Assembly: GCA_947500295.1 (NCBI GenBank)
Contig: CANMRM010000004.1
Span: 62,001 to 126,000, forward strand
Source: an uncultured Kordiimonas sp.
GTDB lineage: Bacteria; Pseudomonadota; Alphaproteobacteria; Sphingomonadales; Kordiimonadaceae
Reading direction: 5' to 3'
DNA: 64,000 nucleotides
Both the position numbers and the translations under genes were made by a program. The notes beneath the pieces are model-generated. The model did not search any database. It saw nothing but the letters and a program-made list of their open reading frames with translations, and was not told the origin of the DNA. Below, piece after piece: positions 44,504-53,298 of this stretch (position 1 is the first letter of the stretch; every line of letters begins with the position of its first letter).

Positions 44504-46123
44504 TCAATACACCGGGTCATACATCGTGTCGGCGATCGCAGTTTCCAGATCGGCAGGCATGACCTCCGTGGCGAGGCCTGCCGCGTGAGCTTCTTCCGCG
44601 ACTTTCACGGCGATCGCAAGGGACACCGCGCGAATATCAGTAATTGACGGATAGAGGGCACCTGCCTCAAGGTCTTCGTCACTGACCATTTCCGCCAGTG
44701 TTTTTGCTGCTATCAGAAACATAGTGTCTGTAATGCGCGTTGCCCCGCTTGCAACGACGCCGAGCCCGACACCCGGGAAAATATAGGCGTTGTTGCCCTG
44801 GCCCGGGCGCAGTGTCTTGCCATTGAAGTCTACAGGCTTGAACGGGCTGCCACTGGAAAAAAAGGCTCGGCCCTGTGACCAGCTGTAGGCCTGTTCTGCC
44901 GTGCATTCCGCCCGTGAGGTCGGGTTTGATAGCGCAAAGATAGCTGGCCGGTCATTGACCGAGCACATGGCGTCAATGACGTCCCGGTTGAACGTGCCTG
45001 GCGCCCCTGTGGCACCGATCAGGATATGGGGTTTGATTTCGCGGATCGCGTCGACAAAGCCAAGTTGTTCCCGATCATGCGCATAGGGCAGGTTGTGAGA
45101 CATCAGATCGTCACGCGAAGCGACCAGAAGCCCTTCAATGTCAACAAAATTCAGCCGCTCGCGCGCTTCCTGGTTCGACAGGCCTTCAGCTTCAAACGCC
45201 GTAACCATCAGGTCGCCAATTCCGGTAGCAGCGGAGCCAGCGCCAAGGAACATGATGCGCAAATCCCTGAAGGGTACACCGATGCCGCGAGTGGCGGCAT
45301 ACACGCCCGCAAGACTGACACTGGCGGTACCCTGAATGTCATCATTGAAGCACAGGATTTCGTCTTTGTATTTGGACAAGAGCCCGTACGCGTTTGGCGT
45401 CAGGAAATCCTCAAACTGAATAAGTGCACCCGGGTATTTGTCCTGTACCGCCTGCACAAACTCGTCAACGAGTTCATAGTAGGCCTCACCCTCCAAACGC
45501 CGGTGCGGGTAGCCAAGGTAAAGGGGGTCGTTAAGCAGTTCTTCGTTGTTGGTGCCCACATCGAGCATCACGGGCAGGCACTGGCGCGGCACAATACCCG
45601 CGCAGGCCACATACAGTTGCAGCTTGCCGATCGGAATGCCCATGCCGTTTGCGCCCAGGTCACCAAGGCCCAGAATGCGCTGGCCATCGGTGATCACAAT
45701 CACGCGCGTGTCCGGGCGCGGCCAGTTATCCAGCATGTCCCGGATGTTCCCCTTGTCCTCAGGCGTGATGTAAAACCCCTTGGGGCGCCTGAAGATATGG
45801 GCAAATTCCCTACAGGCCTGACCGACGGTCGGCGTGTATATGAGCGGCATGATCTCCTCGATGTTTTCTAGAAGTGTTCGGTAGAACAGCCGTTCGTTGC
45901 GCTCATGCAAGCTGGCCAGAAAGATGAATTTTTCGATGTCACTCGCTTTGCGGCGCAGGTTTTCAAGCACGCGTGCCAGCTGGTTGTCCTGATTACCCAC
46001 TTTGTAGGGCAGCAGGCCCTTCAGGCCATATTCCTCCCGCTCTTCGCGGGTGAAGGCGGTCGATTTGTTGAATGCCGGATGATAAAGGGCGCGGTAGCCC
46101 TTCAGCGGTTTATAGTCAGCCAT
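44504..46123 (-). CDS. maeA: NAD-dependent malic enzyme
   Basis: Oxidative decarboxylation of malate to pyruvate. 539 residues from ATG 46123, behind an AAGGGAAAG site; an in-frame ATG at 46315 would add 64 unconserved residues. The single-domain eukaryotic-type layout is seen: YTPTVGQACREFAHI with the catalytic Tyr, ILGLGDLGANGMGIPIGKL, FEDFLTPNAYGLL with metal ligands, the dinucleotide fold FLGAGSAATGIGDLM, and ALSNPTSRAECT. This size and the GDLG motif suit the NAD-type SfcA/MaeA group rather than the fused MaeB type. Confidence 0.92.
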   Translation of the reverse strand: MADYKPLKGYRALYHPAFNKSTAFTREEREEYGLKGLLPYKVGNQDNQLARVLENLRRKASDIEKFIFLASLHERNERLFYRTLLENIEEIMPLIYTPTVGQACREFAHIFRRPKGFYITPEDKGNIRDMLDNWPRPDTRVIVITDGQRILGLGDLGANGMGIPIGKLQLYVACAGIVPRQCLPVMLDVGTNNEELLNDPLYLGYPHRRLEGEAYYELVDEFVQAVQDKYPGALIQFEDFLTPNAYGLLSKYKDEILCFNDDIQGTASVSLAGVYAATRGIGVPFRDLRIMFLGAGSAATGIGDLMVTAFEAEGLSNQEARERLNFVDIEGLLVASRDDLMSHNLPYAHDREQLGFVDAIREIKPHILIGATGAPGTFNRDVIDAMCSVNDRPAIFALSNPTSRAECTAEQAYSWSQGRAFFSSGSPFKPVDFNGKTLRPGQGNNAYIFPGVGLGVVASGATRITDTMFLIAAKTLAEMVSDEDLEAGALYPSITDIRAVSLAIAVKVAEEAHAAGLATEVMPADLETAIADTMYDPVY

Positions 46124-46245
46124 ACTTGCTTTCCCTTGACGCGATGATAGGAGCCTACGGGCTTGGCTCGTGCCTGTCCAGCGAACCCTCTTTGGTTTAG
46201 ATGCGCAATTGGTTGAATGCGTTACATCACAGTTGGTCATTTCCC

Positions 46246-46271
46246 AACAAAAAAAGGCCCCGAAAGGCCTT
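46246..46271 (-). terminator. Orphan terminator after the alkB-like remnant
   Basis: Stem AAGGCC/GGCCTT (46254-46259 with 46266-46271) is followed on the minus strand by a T run ending in TTTTTTTGTTG. It stands 24 bases after the stop of a gene remnant and serves no intact gene now. Confidence 0.75.
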
Positions 46272-46295
46272 GTTGGGGTGAGAGGCTTTAGACAC

Positions 46296-46388
46296 TTATT
46301 CAGCGGCGACAGCATTCGCCGGTTCCGGCGAGTTTGGCTTTGCCAGGTTATTGGTCAGCGGCTTCAAAAATGAACGAAATCTTGTCCC
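46296..46388 (-). pseudogene. 3' remnant of a gene sharing its end with alkB
   Basis: An open frame of about 30 codons, without a start or ribosome site and preceded in frame by TAG, ends ...LAKPNSPEPANAVAAE. The last nine residues match the alkB product C-terminus (EPASAVAAE), and 32 of 33 bases at 46297-46329 equal 49091-49123. It is followed by its own terminator, so it looks like the tail of a lost or displaced gene. Confidence 0.55.
46297..46329. repeat. Left copy of 33-base direct repeat
   Basis: Matches 49091-49123 with one mismatch (T for C). The two copies point the same way and bracket the 2.6-kb DUF3857 gene. Confidence 0.85.
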
Positions 46389-46454
46389 CTAAACACTTTA
46401 TTTTCGCCGAAAACCACCATAAGTTCTCTTCGAAATAGTTCGATAGGGGGATAT

Positions 46455-49040
46455 ATGGTTCGGAGTTGGTTTGTCAGCGCAGCAACACAGCTGTGTTTTT
46501 TTGTGTTTTGGGCAGTTCTTGCCGTTGATACAAGAGCCCAGGAACCCTCTGTTACATCCGGTGAGCCCTCGGCGTGGGTGCGTGTGCAGGCCTATAACGC
46601 CCAATCACTCGACGGAAAACCAACCAGCGGTCCAGCTTATGTCCTGATCAGCAGGCAGCGTTTTCACGAAAACGACGATGAACATTATTACAGCCGCTTT
46701 GTTGCCAAGATAAATGATATATCCAGTGCTGAGGACGCGTCCCAGCTTTCTATCTCTTTCGACCCATCATACGAGCGGATGGTGTTCCATCATATTACGG
46801 TGGTGAGGGATGGTGTTCGTCAGGACCGACTGGATATGAAAGCCGTCAACATTTTCCAAAAAGAGGATGATGCGGAGCGTCTAATTTTTAACGGCAGCGT
46901 GACGGCTTCAGTAATACTGAGGGACATCCGACCTGGGGACATTCTGGACTATGCTTACACCATAAGTGGCAAGAACCCGGTATTCTTTGGTCACATAGCT
47001 GACAGGGTTAGGCTGAATTACGGTGTTCCAGTCGGCAAGTATTATGCCTCATTCGATGTTCCCGAAGACCGCTCCTACCAAGTCGCGGGGTATGGAGGCG
47101 CGCCTCAACCGACGCAGTCTGTTGAAGGGGGGCGGCGTCGATTTGTTTGGGATCGAGAGGATATTGCCGGACTCCGAGTTGATGATAACGTACCCGCCTG
47201 GCATCGCAGTTTTGCGCTTTTTGAGATTACCGACCAAACAGACTGGGCCGAGATGGGGCAACTGTATACGCCGTATTATCGAGTGCCCGACCGACTGTCA
47301 GCGGCTCTACGGGCCGAAATTGACAAGATAGCATCCGAAAACAGCAGTGTGGAAGGTCAGGTCAGAGCTGCGCTGTCATTTGTGCAGTCGAACATCCGAT
47401 ACCTTGGTATCGAAAGCGGCAAAGGCGGCTATGCACCTCGTAATCCTTCGCTTGTATTGGACCAGCGTTTTGGAGACTGCAAAGACAAGACTATTTTGCT
47501 GGTCACCATTTTGAACCAGTTGGGTGTGCAGGCAAAGCCTCTGCTTGTGGATACTGAGATTCATGCGCAGTTCAGAAGAGAGCTTCCCAGTGCCTATGCC
47601 TTTGATCACGTGATCACGCATGTTTCACTGGGAGACAAAGTTCTATGGCTGGACCCGACAAGAGATGACCAAATTGGGGACCTTGCACACTTGGAACAGG
47701 CCAACTTTGGTGCGGGGCTTTTGGTGGATGGGGCAGACAGCGGTATTATCGAATTCCAGGGGCAGCAAACACCACCATCGGTCCGGGTTGTGGAAACCTT
47801 TGATGTAGTCAAAGAGACGGGGACCGTTTTCCTGGCGGTCAACTCCACATACTGGGGAAACCGAGCCGACCGTATTGCCCGGCAACTGAAGGATGAGGGT
47901 GTAAACGGCGTACAGGCTAATTATCTTGAGTATTATCAAGCTAATTATCCCACCATTGTGGCAGTTAACCCATTGAACTATGAGCGCGATGAAGCTGCGG
48001 GCACAATTACGGTCGCAGAAAATTATCGCATACCGGATGCTTGGGATATCGATGAGGACGACGGTTCCAAGCGGTTCCCTGCATGGCCGAGCGAGGTTTC
48101 TTCAGCGTTGCCGGAAGCTGATCTAGTGCCCCGAACATCTCCGCTGGACTTGCCGTGGCCGACAAATGTCCATCATGAACTGCGGTTCATTGTGGACGAT
48201 GGCTGGTCGTTCAATGACGAGGACATATCTCTCGACAACAGTGTTTTTGCCTATTCCAAGGTCAGTCGTTTCGAAGGCAGTGTCTTCAGCGAAAAATATA
48301 CCTACCGCGGTAAGAAGGACTTTGCGACGGTGGAGGAACTGACGCAGTTCAATGTTGATGCAAAACGCGCTGACGATGAAGATGGCATTCGTTTGTATCA
48401 GCCTGGCCCGGCGGGTGCGGAAGCAGATGATGCCACTGACACGCTGACAATGATCATTCTTTCATTGCTTGTCATTGTGGTTGCTGTTTCGCTGGTGGTT
48501 ACGTTCATCAAGGCTATCAAAGTAGATAGCGATTGGCGGACGGACGCGGTCTTTTACCCTATTTCTGTGGCCAAGTTTCTGCTGCTGTCCATAGGCACAC
48601 TAGGAGCCTATAGTTTTTTCTGGAGCTTCAAAAACTGGCAGTGGGTGCGCGACGTTGAGGGCGAGCGAGTATCACCTTTTTGGCGTGCGTTTTTCCAGGT
48701 TTTTACCAATTTCGTCCTATTTTCCAACATTGCTTTGCACCCCGATAGCAAAAGCAAGATTCTGGAGCGTAGTTTTATCTGGTTGGCGGCGCTTATCTTA
48801 GTTGCCGAGTTCATAAGCAATCTTGCCGACCGAGTGGAAGCGCTGCCAGACATCCTGTTTCTGGCAGGCTTGGTCTCCATACCTGCAACCTTGCCGTTTG
48901 TGCGACAGATTGCGCAGCTGAATCAAAACAGCTGCGGCGTTTTAGAGCGCAACTCCAGCTTCACATGGCATTCGGGTGTGGCGCTAACGTTCGGTGTTTG
49001 TTTTTGGTTGTTGGTGATTGCAGGAATGATGGTCGACTAA
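46455..49040 (+). CDS. DUF3857/transglutaminase-like envelope protein with C-terminal membrane domain
   Basis: 861 residues. A signal peptide ends near VDTRAQE. A DUF3857 domain (about 55-230) comes first, then a transglutaminase-like domain (about 290-400) with Cys in QRFGDCKDKTILLV, His in YAFDHVITHVSLG and Asp in LWLDPTRDD, so the triad looks intact. A further beta domain follows, then membrane helices: TLTMIILSLLVIVVAVSLVV (about 658-682) and at least three more (LLLSIGTLGAYSFFWSFKNW onwards) in a DUF4234-like block. Substrate unknown. The periplasmic enzyme tied to a multi-helix membrane domain is unusual; most relatives end after the beta domain. Confidence 0.8.
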   Translation: MVRSWFVSAATQLCFFVFWAVLAVDTRAQEPSVTSGEPSAWVRVQAYNAQSLDGKPTSGPAYVLISRQRFHENDDEHYYSRFVAKINDISSAEDASQLSISFDPSYERMVFHHITVVRDGVRQDRLDMKAVNIFQKEDDAERLIFNGSVTASVILRDIRPGDILDYAYTISGKNPVFFGHIADRVRLNYGVPVGKYYASFDVPEDRSYQVAGYGGAPQPTQSVEGGRRRFVWDREDIAGLRVDDNVPAWHRSFALFEITDQTDWAEMGQLYTPYYRVPDRLSAALRAEIDKIASENSSVEGQVRAALSFVQSNIRYLGIESGKGGYAPRNPSLVLDQRFGDCKDKTILLVTILNQLGVQAKPLLVDTEIHAQFRRELPSAYAFDHVITHVSLGDKVLWLDPTRDDQIGDLAHLEQANFGAGLLVDGADSGIIEFQGQQTPPSVRVVETFDVVKETGTVFLAVNSTYWGNRADRIARQLKDEGVNGVQANYLEYYQANYPTIVAVNPLNYERDEAAGTITVAENYRIPDAWDIDEDDGSKRFPAWPSEVSSALPEADLVPRTSPLDLPWPTNVHHELRFIVDDGWSFNDEDISLDNSVFAYSKVSRFEGSVFSEKYTYRGKKDFATVEELTQFNVDAKRADDEDGIRLYQPGPAGAEADDATDTLTMIILSLLVIVVAVSLVVTFIKAIKVDSDWRTDAVFYPISVAKFLLLSIGTLGAYSFFWSFKNWQWVRDVEGERVSPFWRAFFQVFTNFVLFSNIALHPDSKSKILERSFIWLAALILVAEFISNLADRVEALPDILFLAGLVSIPATLPFVRQIAQLNQNSCGVLERNSSFTWHSGVALTFGVCFWLLVIAGMMVD

Positions 49041-49066
49041 AAAGTCCGACCGAGGTGGTCGGACCT
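49041..49066. terminator. Bidirectional terminator between DUF3857 gene and alkB
   Basis: Stem GTCCGACC (49044-49051) pairs with GGTCGGAC (49057-49064), loop of five. An A run on the left gives T's for the minus strand; it lies directly after the plus-strand stop and 24 bases after the alkB stop. Confidence 0.82.
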
Positions 49067-49089
49067 TGCATTGTGCTAATTTAAGCTGC

Positions 49090-50268
49090 CTATTCAGCGG
49101 CGACAGCACTCGCCGGTTCCGGCTTGTGGAACTTGGCGAAAATGGCCTCACGCTTTGATGGCTTGATGTACGCCTTGTTCATGTCGCCGCCCATCTGTTC
49201 GGCCACCAGCGGGTCCATAATGCGGTACCAGACAGGTGGTATCCATGCCGCCAGATACATGGTGAAATAGCCAGCGGGCAGCTGCGGTGCCGTTTCGAAG
49301 TGGCGCAGGCACTGGTAAGGTCTCTCGGCGTGCGCATGATGGTCCGAGTGCCGCTGCAGGTGAAACAGCATCACGTTTGAAACCACATGATTGGCGTTCC
49401 AGCTGTGGTGCGGTTGCACCCGCTCATACTTGCCGTCTTCGCGCTTGCCGCGCATCAGGCCGTAATGCTCAATGTAATTGGCGCTTGAGAGCATCAGGTT
49501 CGACAGCAGTGCCGCGATCAGCAGGTAGGGCAGCACGATCAGGCCAAACAGGACGGTCATCGCGCCGTACATGCCGAGTGTAATCAACGTGTTGGTGAAC
49601 ACCTCGTTTTCAAACGAGAAGGCTGATTTTCCTTTGCGGCCAAGCCGGGTTTTTTCAATGTTCCAGGCCCGCTTGTAGCCGCCGGGCAGCTCATGAATTG
49701 TAAATTCGTAGAAGTTTTCACCCATCATGGCGGTTGCACTGTCTTCGGGGGTGGCAACCTGAACATGGTGACCGAGATTGTGTTCGATCCGGAAATGACC
49801 CATGCCGCACAGGCATAGGAAGAACCGTGCGAAGTTGATCGACACTCTGTCACGCCTGTGGCCGACCTCGTGGCCGGTGTTGAGTGACCCGGCACCTGTG
49901 AGGCCGGCAGCAACTGTTGTGGCGATATAGGCGTTCCAGCTAAAGGGCTCTGTTGCAATAAACCATGCGCCAACAACCCAGCTGGTGTAGACAAAAGGCA
50001 AGCCGGCAAACGCCGACCAGCGATAGAATTTATCATCCCTTAACTGAGGGATAGCCTCCCGGGGTGGGTTGCTCTCGTCCTCACCAAAAGCCACTTCGAT
50101 AAAGGGCACGATGCCATAGAAGAAAATCGGTGTCAGCCACAGCCAAATTGGTGTGCCAGTTTCCTTGTACAGCGCAATGCCAAATACGGGCAGCAGGGCC
50201 AGTATTGTTGCGAGCGGCCACCAGTATTTCTTGTTATCTCTGTAGTCGACAACCGTGGTGTCATTCAT
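49090..50268 (-). CDS. alkB: Alkane 1-monooxygenase AlkB
   Basis: Membrane diiron hydroxylase that oxidises medium-chain n-alkanes to 1-alkanols. 392 residues from ATG 50268, behind a strong GGGAGAGA site. The four histidine motifs of AlkB are all seen: NTGHEVGHRRD, EHNLGHHVQVATPEDSA, NYIEHYG, and LQRHSDHHAHAERPYQ. Six membrane helices are expected, several visible in the first 120 and around 235-280. No rubredoxin or rubredoxin reductase gene is adjacent, so electron supply comes from elsewhere. It is divergent from a TetR gene that probably regulates it. The 3' end is duplicated at 46297-46329. Confidence 0.95.
   Translation of the reverse strand: MNDTTVVDYRDNKKYWWPLATILALLPVFGIALYKETGTPIWLWLTPIFFYGIVPFIEVAFGEDESNPPREAIPQLRDDKFYRWSAFAGLPFVYTSWVVGAWFIATEPFSWNAYIATTVAAGLTGAGSLNTGHEVGHRRDRVSINFARFFLCLCGMGHFRIEHNLGHHVQVATPEDSATAMMGENFYEFTIHELPGGYKRAWNIEKTRLGRKGKSAFSFENEVFTNTLITLGMYGAMTVLFGLIVLPYLLIAALLSNLMLSSANYIEHYGLMRGKREDGKYERVQPHHSWNANHVVSNVMLFHLQRHSDHHAHAERPYQCLRHFETAPQLPAGYFTMYLAAWIPPVWYRIMDPLVAEQMGGDMNKAYIKPSKREAIFAKFHKPEPASAVAAE
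49091..49123. repeat. Right copy of 33-base direct repeat (alkB 3' end)
   Basis: Encodes the last eleven codons of alkB; matches 46297-46329 with one mismatch. Confidence 0.85.
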
Positions 50269-50390
50269 CGGGTCTCTCCCATCCCAGTTGGCCAATACCG
50301 GTTGGCCCATCCCAGTCTGTATGTCCTTCCCCCGGACATAACAATTCGCCGCTACAGGGTAAGGATCACTTGTGTCATGTCAAGAATTAA

Positions 50391-50423
50391 TGATAAAAAT
50401 ATCAATAAGACAAGTAAGACTTG
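50391..50423. promoter_or_regulatory. Candidate TetR operators between alkB and its regulator
   Basis: Two inverted repeats in an AT-rich stretch: TGATA-N4-TATCA (50391-50404) and CAAGT-N3-ACTTG (50411-50423). They lie in the 209-base divergent region, nearer to the TetR gene, 55-87 bases before its start. Confidence 0.4.
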
Positions 50424-50477
50424 AGAACAGAGGAGGTTTTTGGCTATCAAGGGAGCAGGAAACGCAAAGGACACCCT

Positions 50478-51071
50478 ATGGCGCGTGCCGCCCGAACCCG
50501 TTTGAACCCCGAAGAACGTCGCAAGCAGCTGTTGGCAGCGGCTATTGATTTGTTTGCCGAAAAGGGTTTCGGTGAGGCCAAACACGCCGATATTGCCCGC
50601 CGTGTTGGGGTCTCTACCGCGGCGACATTTGTGTATTTCCCGACGCGCGAAGCGCTTCTGGATGCGGTGACCCAGGAAATAAGCGACTTTTTCCTCGAGT
50701 TTTTCAGCGGTATCGAAGTGATCAGAGGCGGCGCACCTGCCACGTTGCGCATGTTGGCGGCCCGCTCGCTCGAAACGGTGGATACGCACCGCAATTATGT
50801 TTTGGTGCAACAGGGTTGGGCTGCCCGGTTTGATCCTGAAATGCGCACGAAATTTCTCAAGTTTCAGGACGAAGTCCTGAGCCGCCTGAGCGAAATCCTC
50901 TGGGCCTCGGAGGATAACATCAGCCGTGAAAACCGCGATGACGCTCGAATTCTCCTGTCGGCAAGTCATGCATTGTCAGTGATGAAAATTGACGGCGAGC
51001 CGGAGGATAAGCTCGCCCGCTTCACCGATCACACCATTGATGTTGTGCTGGCCTACGGCAAACAATCCTGA
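50478..51071 (+). CDS. TetR-family regulator, probable alkB regulator
   Basis: 197 residues from ATG 50478 with an AAAGGA site (a longer reading frame upstream lacks support). The N-terminal helix-turn-helix reads LLAAAIDLFAEKGFGEAKHA, DIARRVGVSTAATFVYFPTR. The C-terminal ligand domain is typical in length and does not reveal the ligand. Divergent orientation to alkB suggests repression relieved by an alkane or a fatty product; this is inference. Confidence 0.88.
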   Translation: MARAARTRLNPEERRKQLLAAAIDLFAEKGFGEAKHADIARRVGVSTAATFVYFPTREALLDAVTQEISDFFLEFFSGIEVIRGGAPATLRMLAARSLETVDTHRNYVLVQQGWAARFDPEMRTKFLKFQDEVLSRLSEILWASEDNISRENRDDARILLSASHALSVMKIDGEPEDKLARFTDHTIDVVLAYGKQS

Positions 51072-51160
51072 CCACTCCTTCCTTCTCTACCCTTAATTGC
51101 ATTGCGCAACTGTCTTGCAGAGGTATTATCAGGTGGGGGGCGCGGGCAGGGAGAAGCTGG

Positions 51161-52006
51161 TTGATCATTCATCGCGCTTTAATGCTTCGAAGCCTGCAAG
51201 CAATGTGCTTGCTGGTCTTGCTCGCTTTTTCTACAGATGTACGGGCGCAAACCGGCGACAACATATACGCAGGCTTGCACACATTCGGAGAGCTGTTGTT
51301 GCCAGAAGGGTCGCAGCTAACGGTCGGTGCGGGGTTATCATACGGACCGGATTATTTCGGCTCTGATGATTATTCTCTGGAGCCGGATCCGGTTTTGTTC
51401 CTGAGATTGGGACAAGTTCTCACGCTGAGTAATGATGGTGCTTCGATTAATATTCTGGGACTAAGCGATTTCAAGTTTGGCCCGACACTGCATTTCACCG
51501 GTGGCCGAAACCAGAACACGAACCCGATCCTGGATGGTCTGGGTGACGTCGGGGATAGCCTGGATATTGGCGTGTTTGCCAAGGTTACAATTGCTGACCG
51601 TTTTATCACTCGGTTGCGCTACTATCATGCGGTCGCGGGGGCGAGTAATGGCGGCGTGATTGATCTGACTTTCAGTGCACTGCTGTATGAACAAGATACC
51701 TTCTCGCTGGCGCTTGGGGCGCGGGCACGCTGGGGTGACAAACGTCATACACGACAATTTTTTGGGGTGTCTGCGGAGCAGGCCGCTAACTCAGAGTTGA
51801 CGGAGTTTTTGCCCGGCGCATCGGTTCAGGACCTACGCATCGGACTCGGTGCCCGGTGGGAAATGTCGGAAAAATGGGCGCTGAATGGCTATGCTCGCTA
51901 TACCCGTCTCATTGGAGAGATTGACCAAAGCCCGATTGTTGACCCTTTTGGCTCACCCAACCAGATTATTGTTGGTGCTTATTTGTCCCATACCATCGAT
52001 TTTTAA
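51161..52006 (+). CDS. MipA/OmpV-family outer-membrane protein
   Basis: 281 residues with a signal peptide ending DVRAQ and a beta-barrel of the MipA/OmpV type (LTVGAGLSYGPDYFGSDDYS, the characteristic GPxYxGS-like start; alternating strands; C-terminal ILVGAYLSHTIDF-like end with terminal Phe). TTG 51161 with AGGGAG just upstream is used; ATG 51182 would give the same mature protein. MipA binds MltA and PBP1b in E. coli, but the family is broad. Codon use is like its neighbours. Confidence 0.82.
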   Translation: MIIHRALMLRSLQAMCLLVLLAFSTDVRAQTGDNIYAGLHTFGELLLPEGSQLTVGAGLSYGPDYFGSDDYSLEPDPVLFLRLGQVLTLSNDGASINILGLSDFKFGPTLHFTGGRNQNTNPILDGLGDVGDSLDIGVFAKVTIADRFITRLRYYHAVAGASNGGVIDLTFSALLYEQDTFSLALGARARWGDKRHTRQFFGVSAEQAANSELTEFLPGASVQDLRIGLGARWEMSEKWALNGYARYTRLIGEIDQSPIVDPFGSPNQIIVGAYLSHTIDF

Positions 52007-52028
52007 ACCGCCATCACTCAGTGAATCC

Positions 52029-53132
52029 ATGAGAACAGAGATGAGAAACTCAGGCCTGAGAAAAAATCTGACCGCGCTTTTGCTGGCGCCTTCCTTGCTA
52101 GCGGCCTGCACGTCGCGCGCTCCGGAGCCGCCGCTGCCGCAAATGACGGTCATTGACCCACCCCACATTGTTGTGGATGCAGACAGCGGGCGGCACAGCA
52201 CGGAAATCGATGTCCTGATCTACAATATTGCCGCGCTGCCTTGGCCAATTTTGTCCAAGCGCACCAAGGCGATCAAGCTCATTGGTGCCGAGTTGAAACG
52301 GATGCGGGATGCCGGAACGGAGCCGGATATAGTGCTGCTGCAGGAGAGTTTTCGTCGGTCCTCGAAATATTTGGTTGAAATCAGCGGCTACCCCAACTGG
52401 GTTGGCGGGCCGAAAACCAGTGACCGGATGCCCGGATACTCTGAACGGGCTCCGGCGAAGTTCCGGCAGGAACGCAGTTTCTGGAAAGGTGAAAAGCTCG
52501 GCAAACTTATGAATGGCGGCCTGATAGCAATGAGCAACTGGCCGATCACTGCAAAAAGAACACGGCCCTTTTATCGCTATGAGTGCGCCGGGTTTGATTG
52601 CGGCGCCAACAAGGGCATGTTGCTTATAGATGTTGCGATACCCGGCTTGCCCGGGCCGGTGCATATCATCACCTCACACACGAATGCACAAAGTTCAGCG
52701 TCGGGTGTCAAGGAGGAGCGTACCCTTGCCGCGCACCATTTGCAGATTGACCATATGGTCGAGGTTGTCGGGAACACATGGACGAAGGAGTTTCCCCTGA
52801 TTTTTGGCGGTGACTTCAACATGAAGCATGCAAAAGACCGGCTCGACTATGCGGTGGCAGAGGTGGAGAAGCCTTTCTACGAAGTCACTTACTGGTGCAG
52901 CAGGCCGGGTCACACCTGCGATGTGCGTATGTCATACGACAGCGACCACCCGTGGCTGGACACCCAGGATCTGCAGGGCTGGTTGCCCGGCAGAAAGATC
53001 GACATTGAACCAATCATGGTTGAGGCCCTTTTTGATGAACCCCATCCTCAAGGACCCAAAATCAGAGGGCGTCAAACCTTGTCGGATCATGATGGCTTTC
53101 TGGTGCGATATCGCCTGAGCTGGATGCCATGA
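52029..53132 (+). CDS. Lipoprotein of the endonuclease/exonuclease/phosphatase superfamily
   Basis: About 367 residues. A lipobox is seen in LLAPSLLAAC, so it is probably anchored in a membrane. The EEP fold is shown by DVLIYNIAALP, the metal Glu in IVLLQESF, the catalytic Asp/Asn in IFGGDFNMKH, and the terminal SDHDGFLVRY. Related secreted members include sphingomyelinases and nucleases; it cannot be told which. The start is ATG 52029 or 52041. The previous gene ends 22 bases before, so they may form a unit. Confidence 0.83.
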   Translation: MRTEMRNSGLRKNLTALLLAPSLLAACTSRAPEPPLPQMTVIDPPHIVVDADSGRHSTEIDVLIYNIAALPWPILSKRTKAIKLIGAELKRMRDAGTEPDIVLLQESFRRSSKYLVEISGYPNWVGGPKTSDRMPGYSERAPAKFRQERSFWKGEKLGKLMNGGLIAMSNWPITAKRTRPFYRYECAGFDCGANKGMLLIDVAIPGLPGPVHIITSHTNAQSSASGVKEERTLAAHHLQIDHMVEVVGNTWTKEFPLIFGGDFNMKHAKDRLDYAVAEVEKPFYEVTYWCSRPGHTCDVRMSYDSDHPWLDTQDLQGWLPGRKIDIEPIMVEALFDEPHPQGPKIRGRQTLSDHDGFLVRYRLSWMP

Positions 53133-53298
53133 CCAATAGTTGAAGATTGTCCATCGAAGCATCGGTTCCAGTATCAACGCCAATTGCAACTCGCGTCGTG
53201 CGACACTGTAGCATAGGTCTTCGGGAGAAATTTTCGACATCCTGCGAACCGACCCCGTGTTTCGAGCGTTATGGTAGCAGGTAACGGGGAGGGACATC

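Larger units (their letters stand above)
46124..46454. other. Intergenic region maeA / DUF3857 gene (331 bases)
   Basis: No intact gene is seen. It contains, on the minus strand, the 3' end of a vanished gene (46296-46388), its hairpin terminator (46246-46271), and the leaders of the two flanking divergent genes. The plus-strand gene at 46455 has an AGGGGG site. Confidence 0.65.

Noticed and set aside
45026-45871. A 281-codon open frame on the plus strand
   Set aside because: Antisense to malic enzyme, which is strongly conserved there.
46124-46315. A longer malic enzyme starting at 46315
   Set aside because: The extension is not conserved, and a good ribosome site precedes ATG 46123.
46297-49123. 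Mobile element or integron cassette between the direct repeats
   Set aside because: No transposase, integrase or terminal inverted repeats are present, and the repeat lies in coding sequence of alkB, so it is not a plain target-site duplication.
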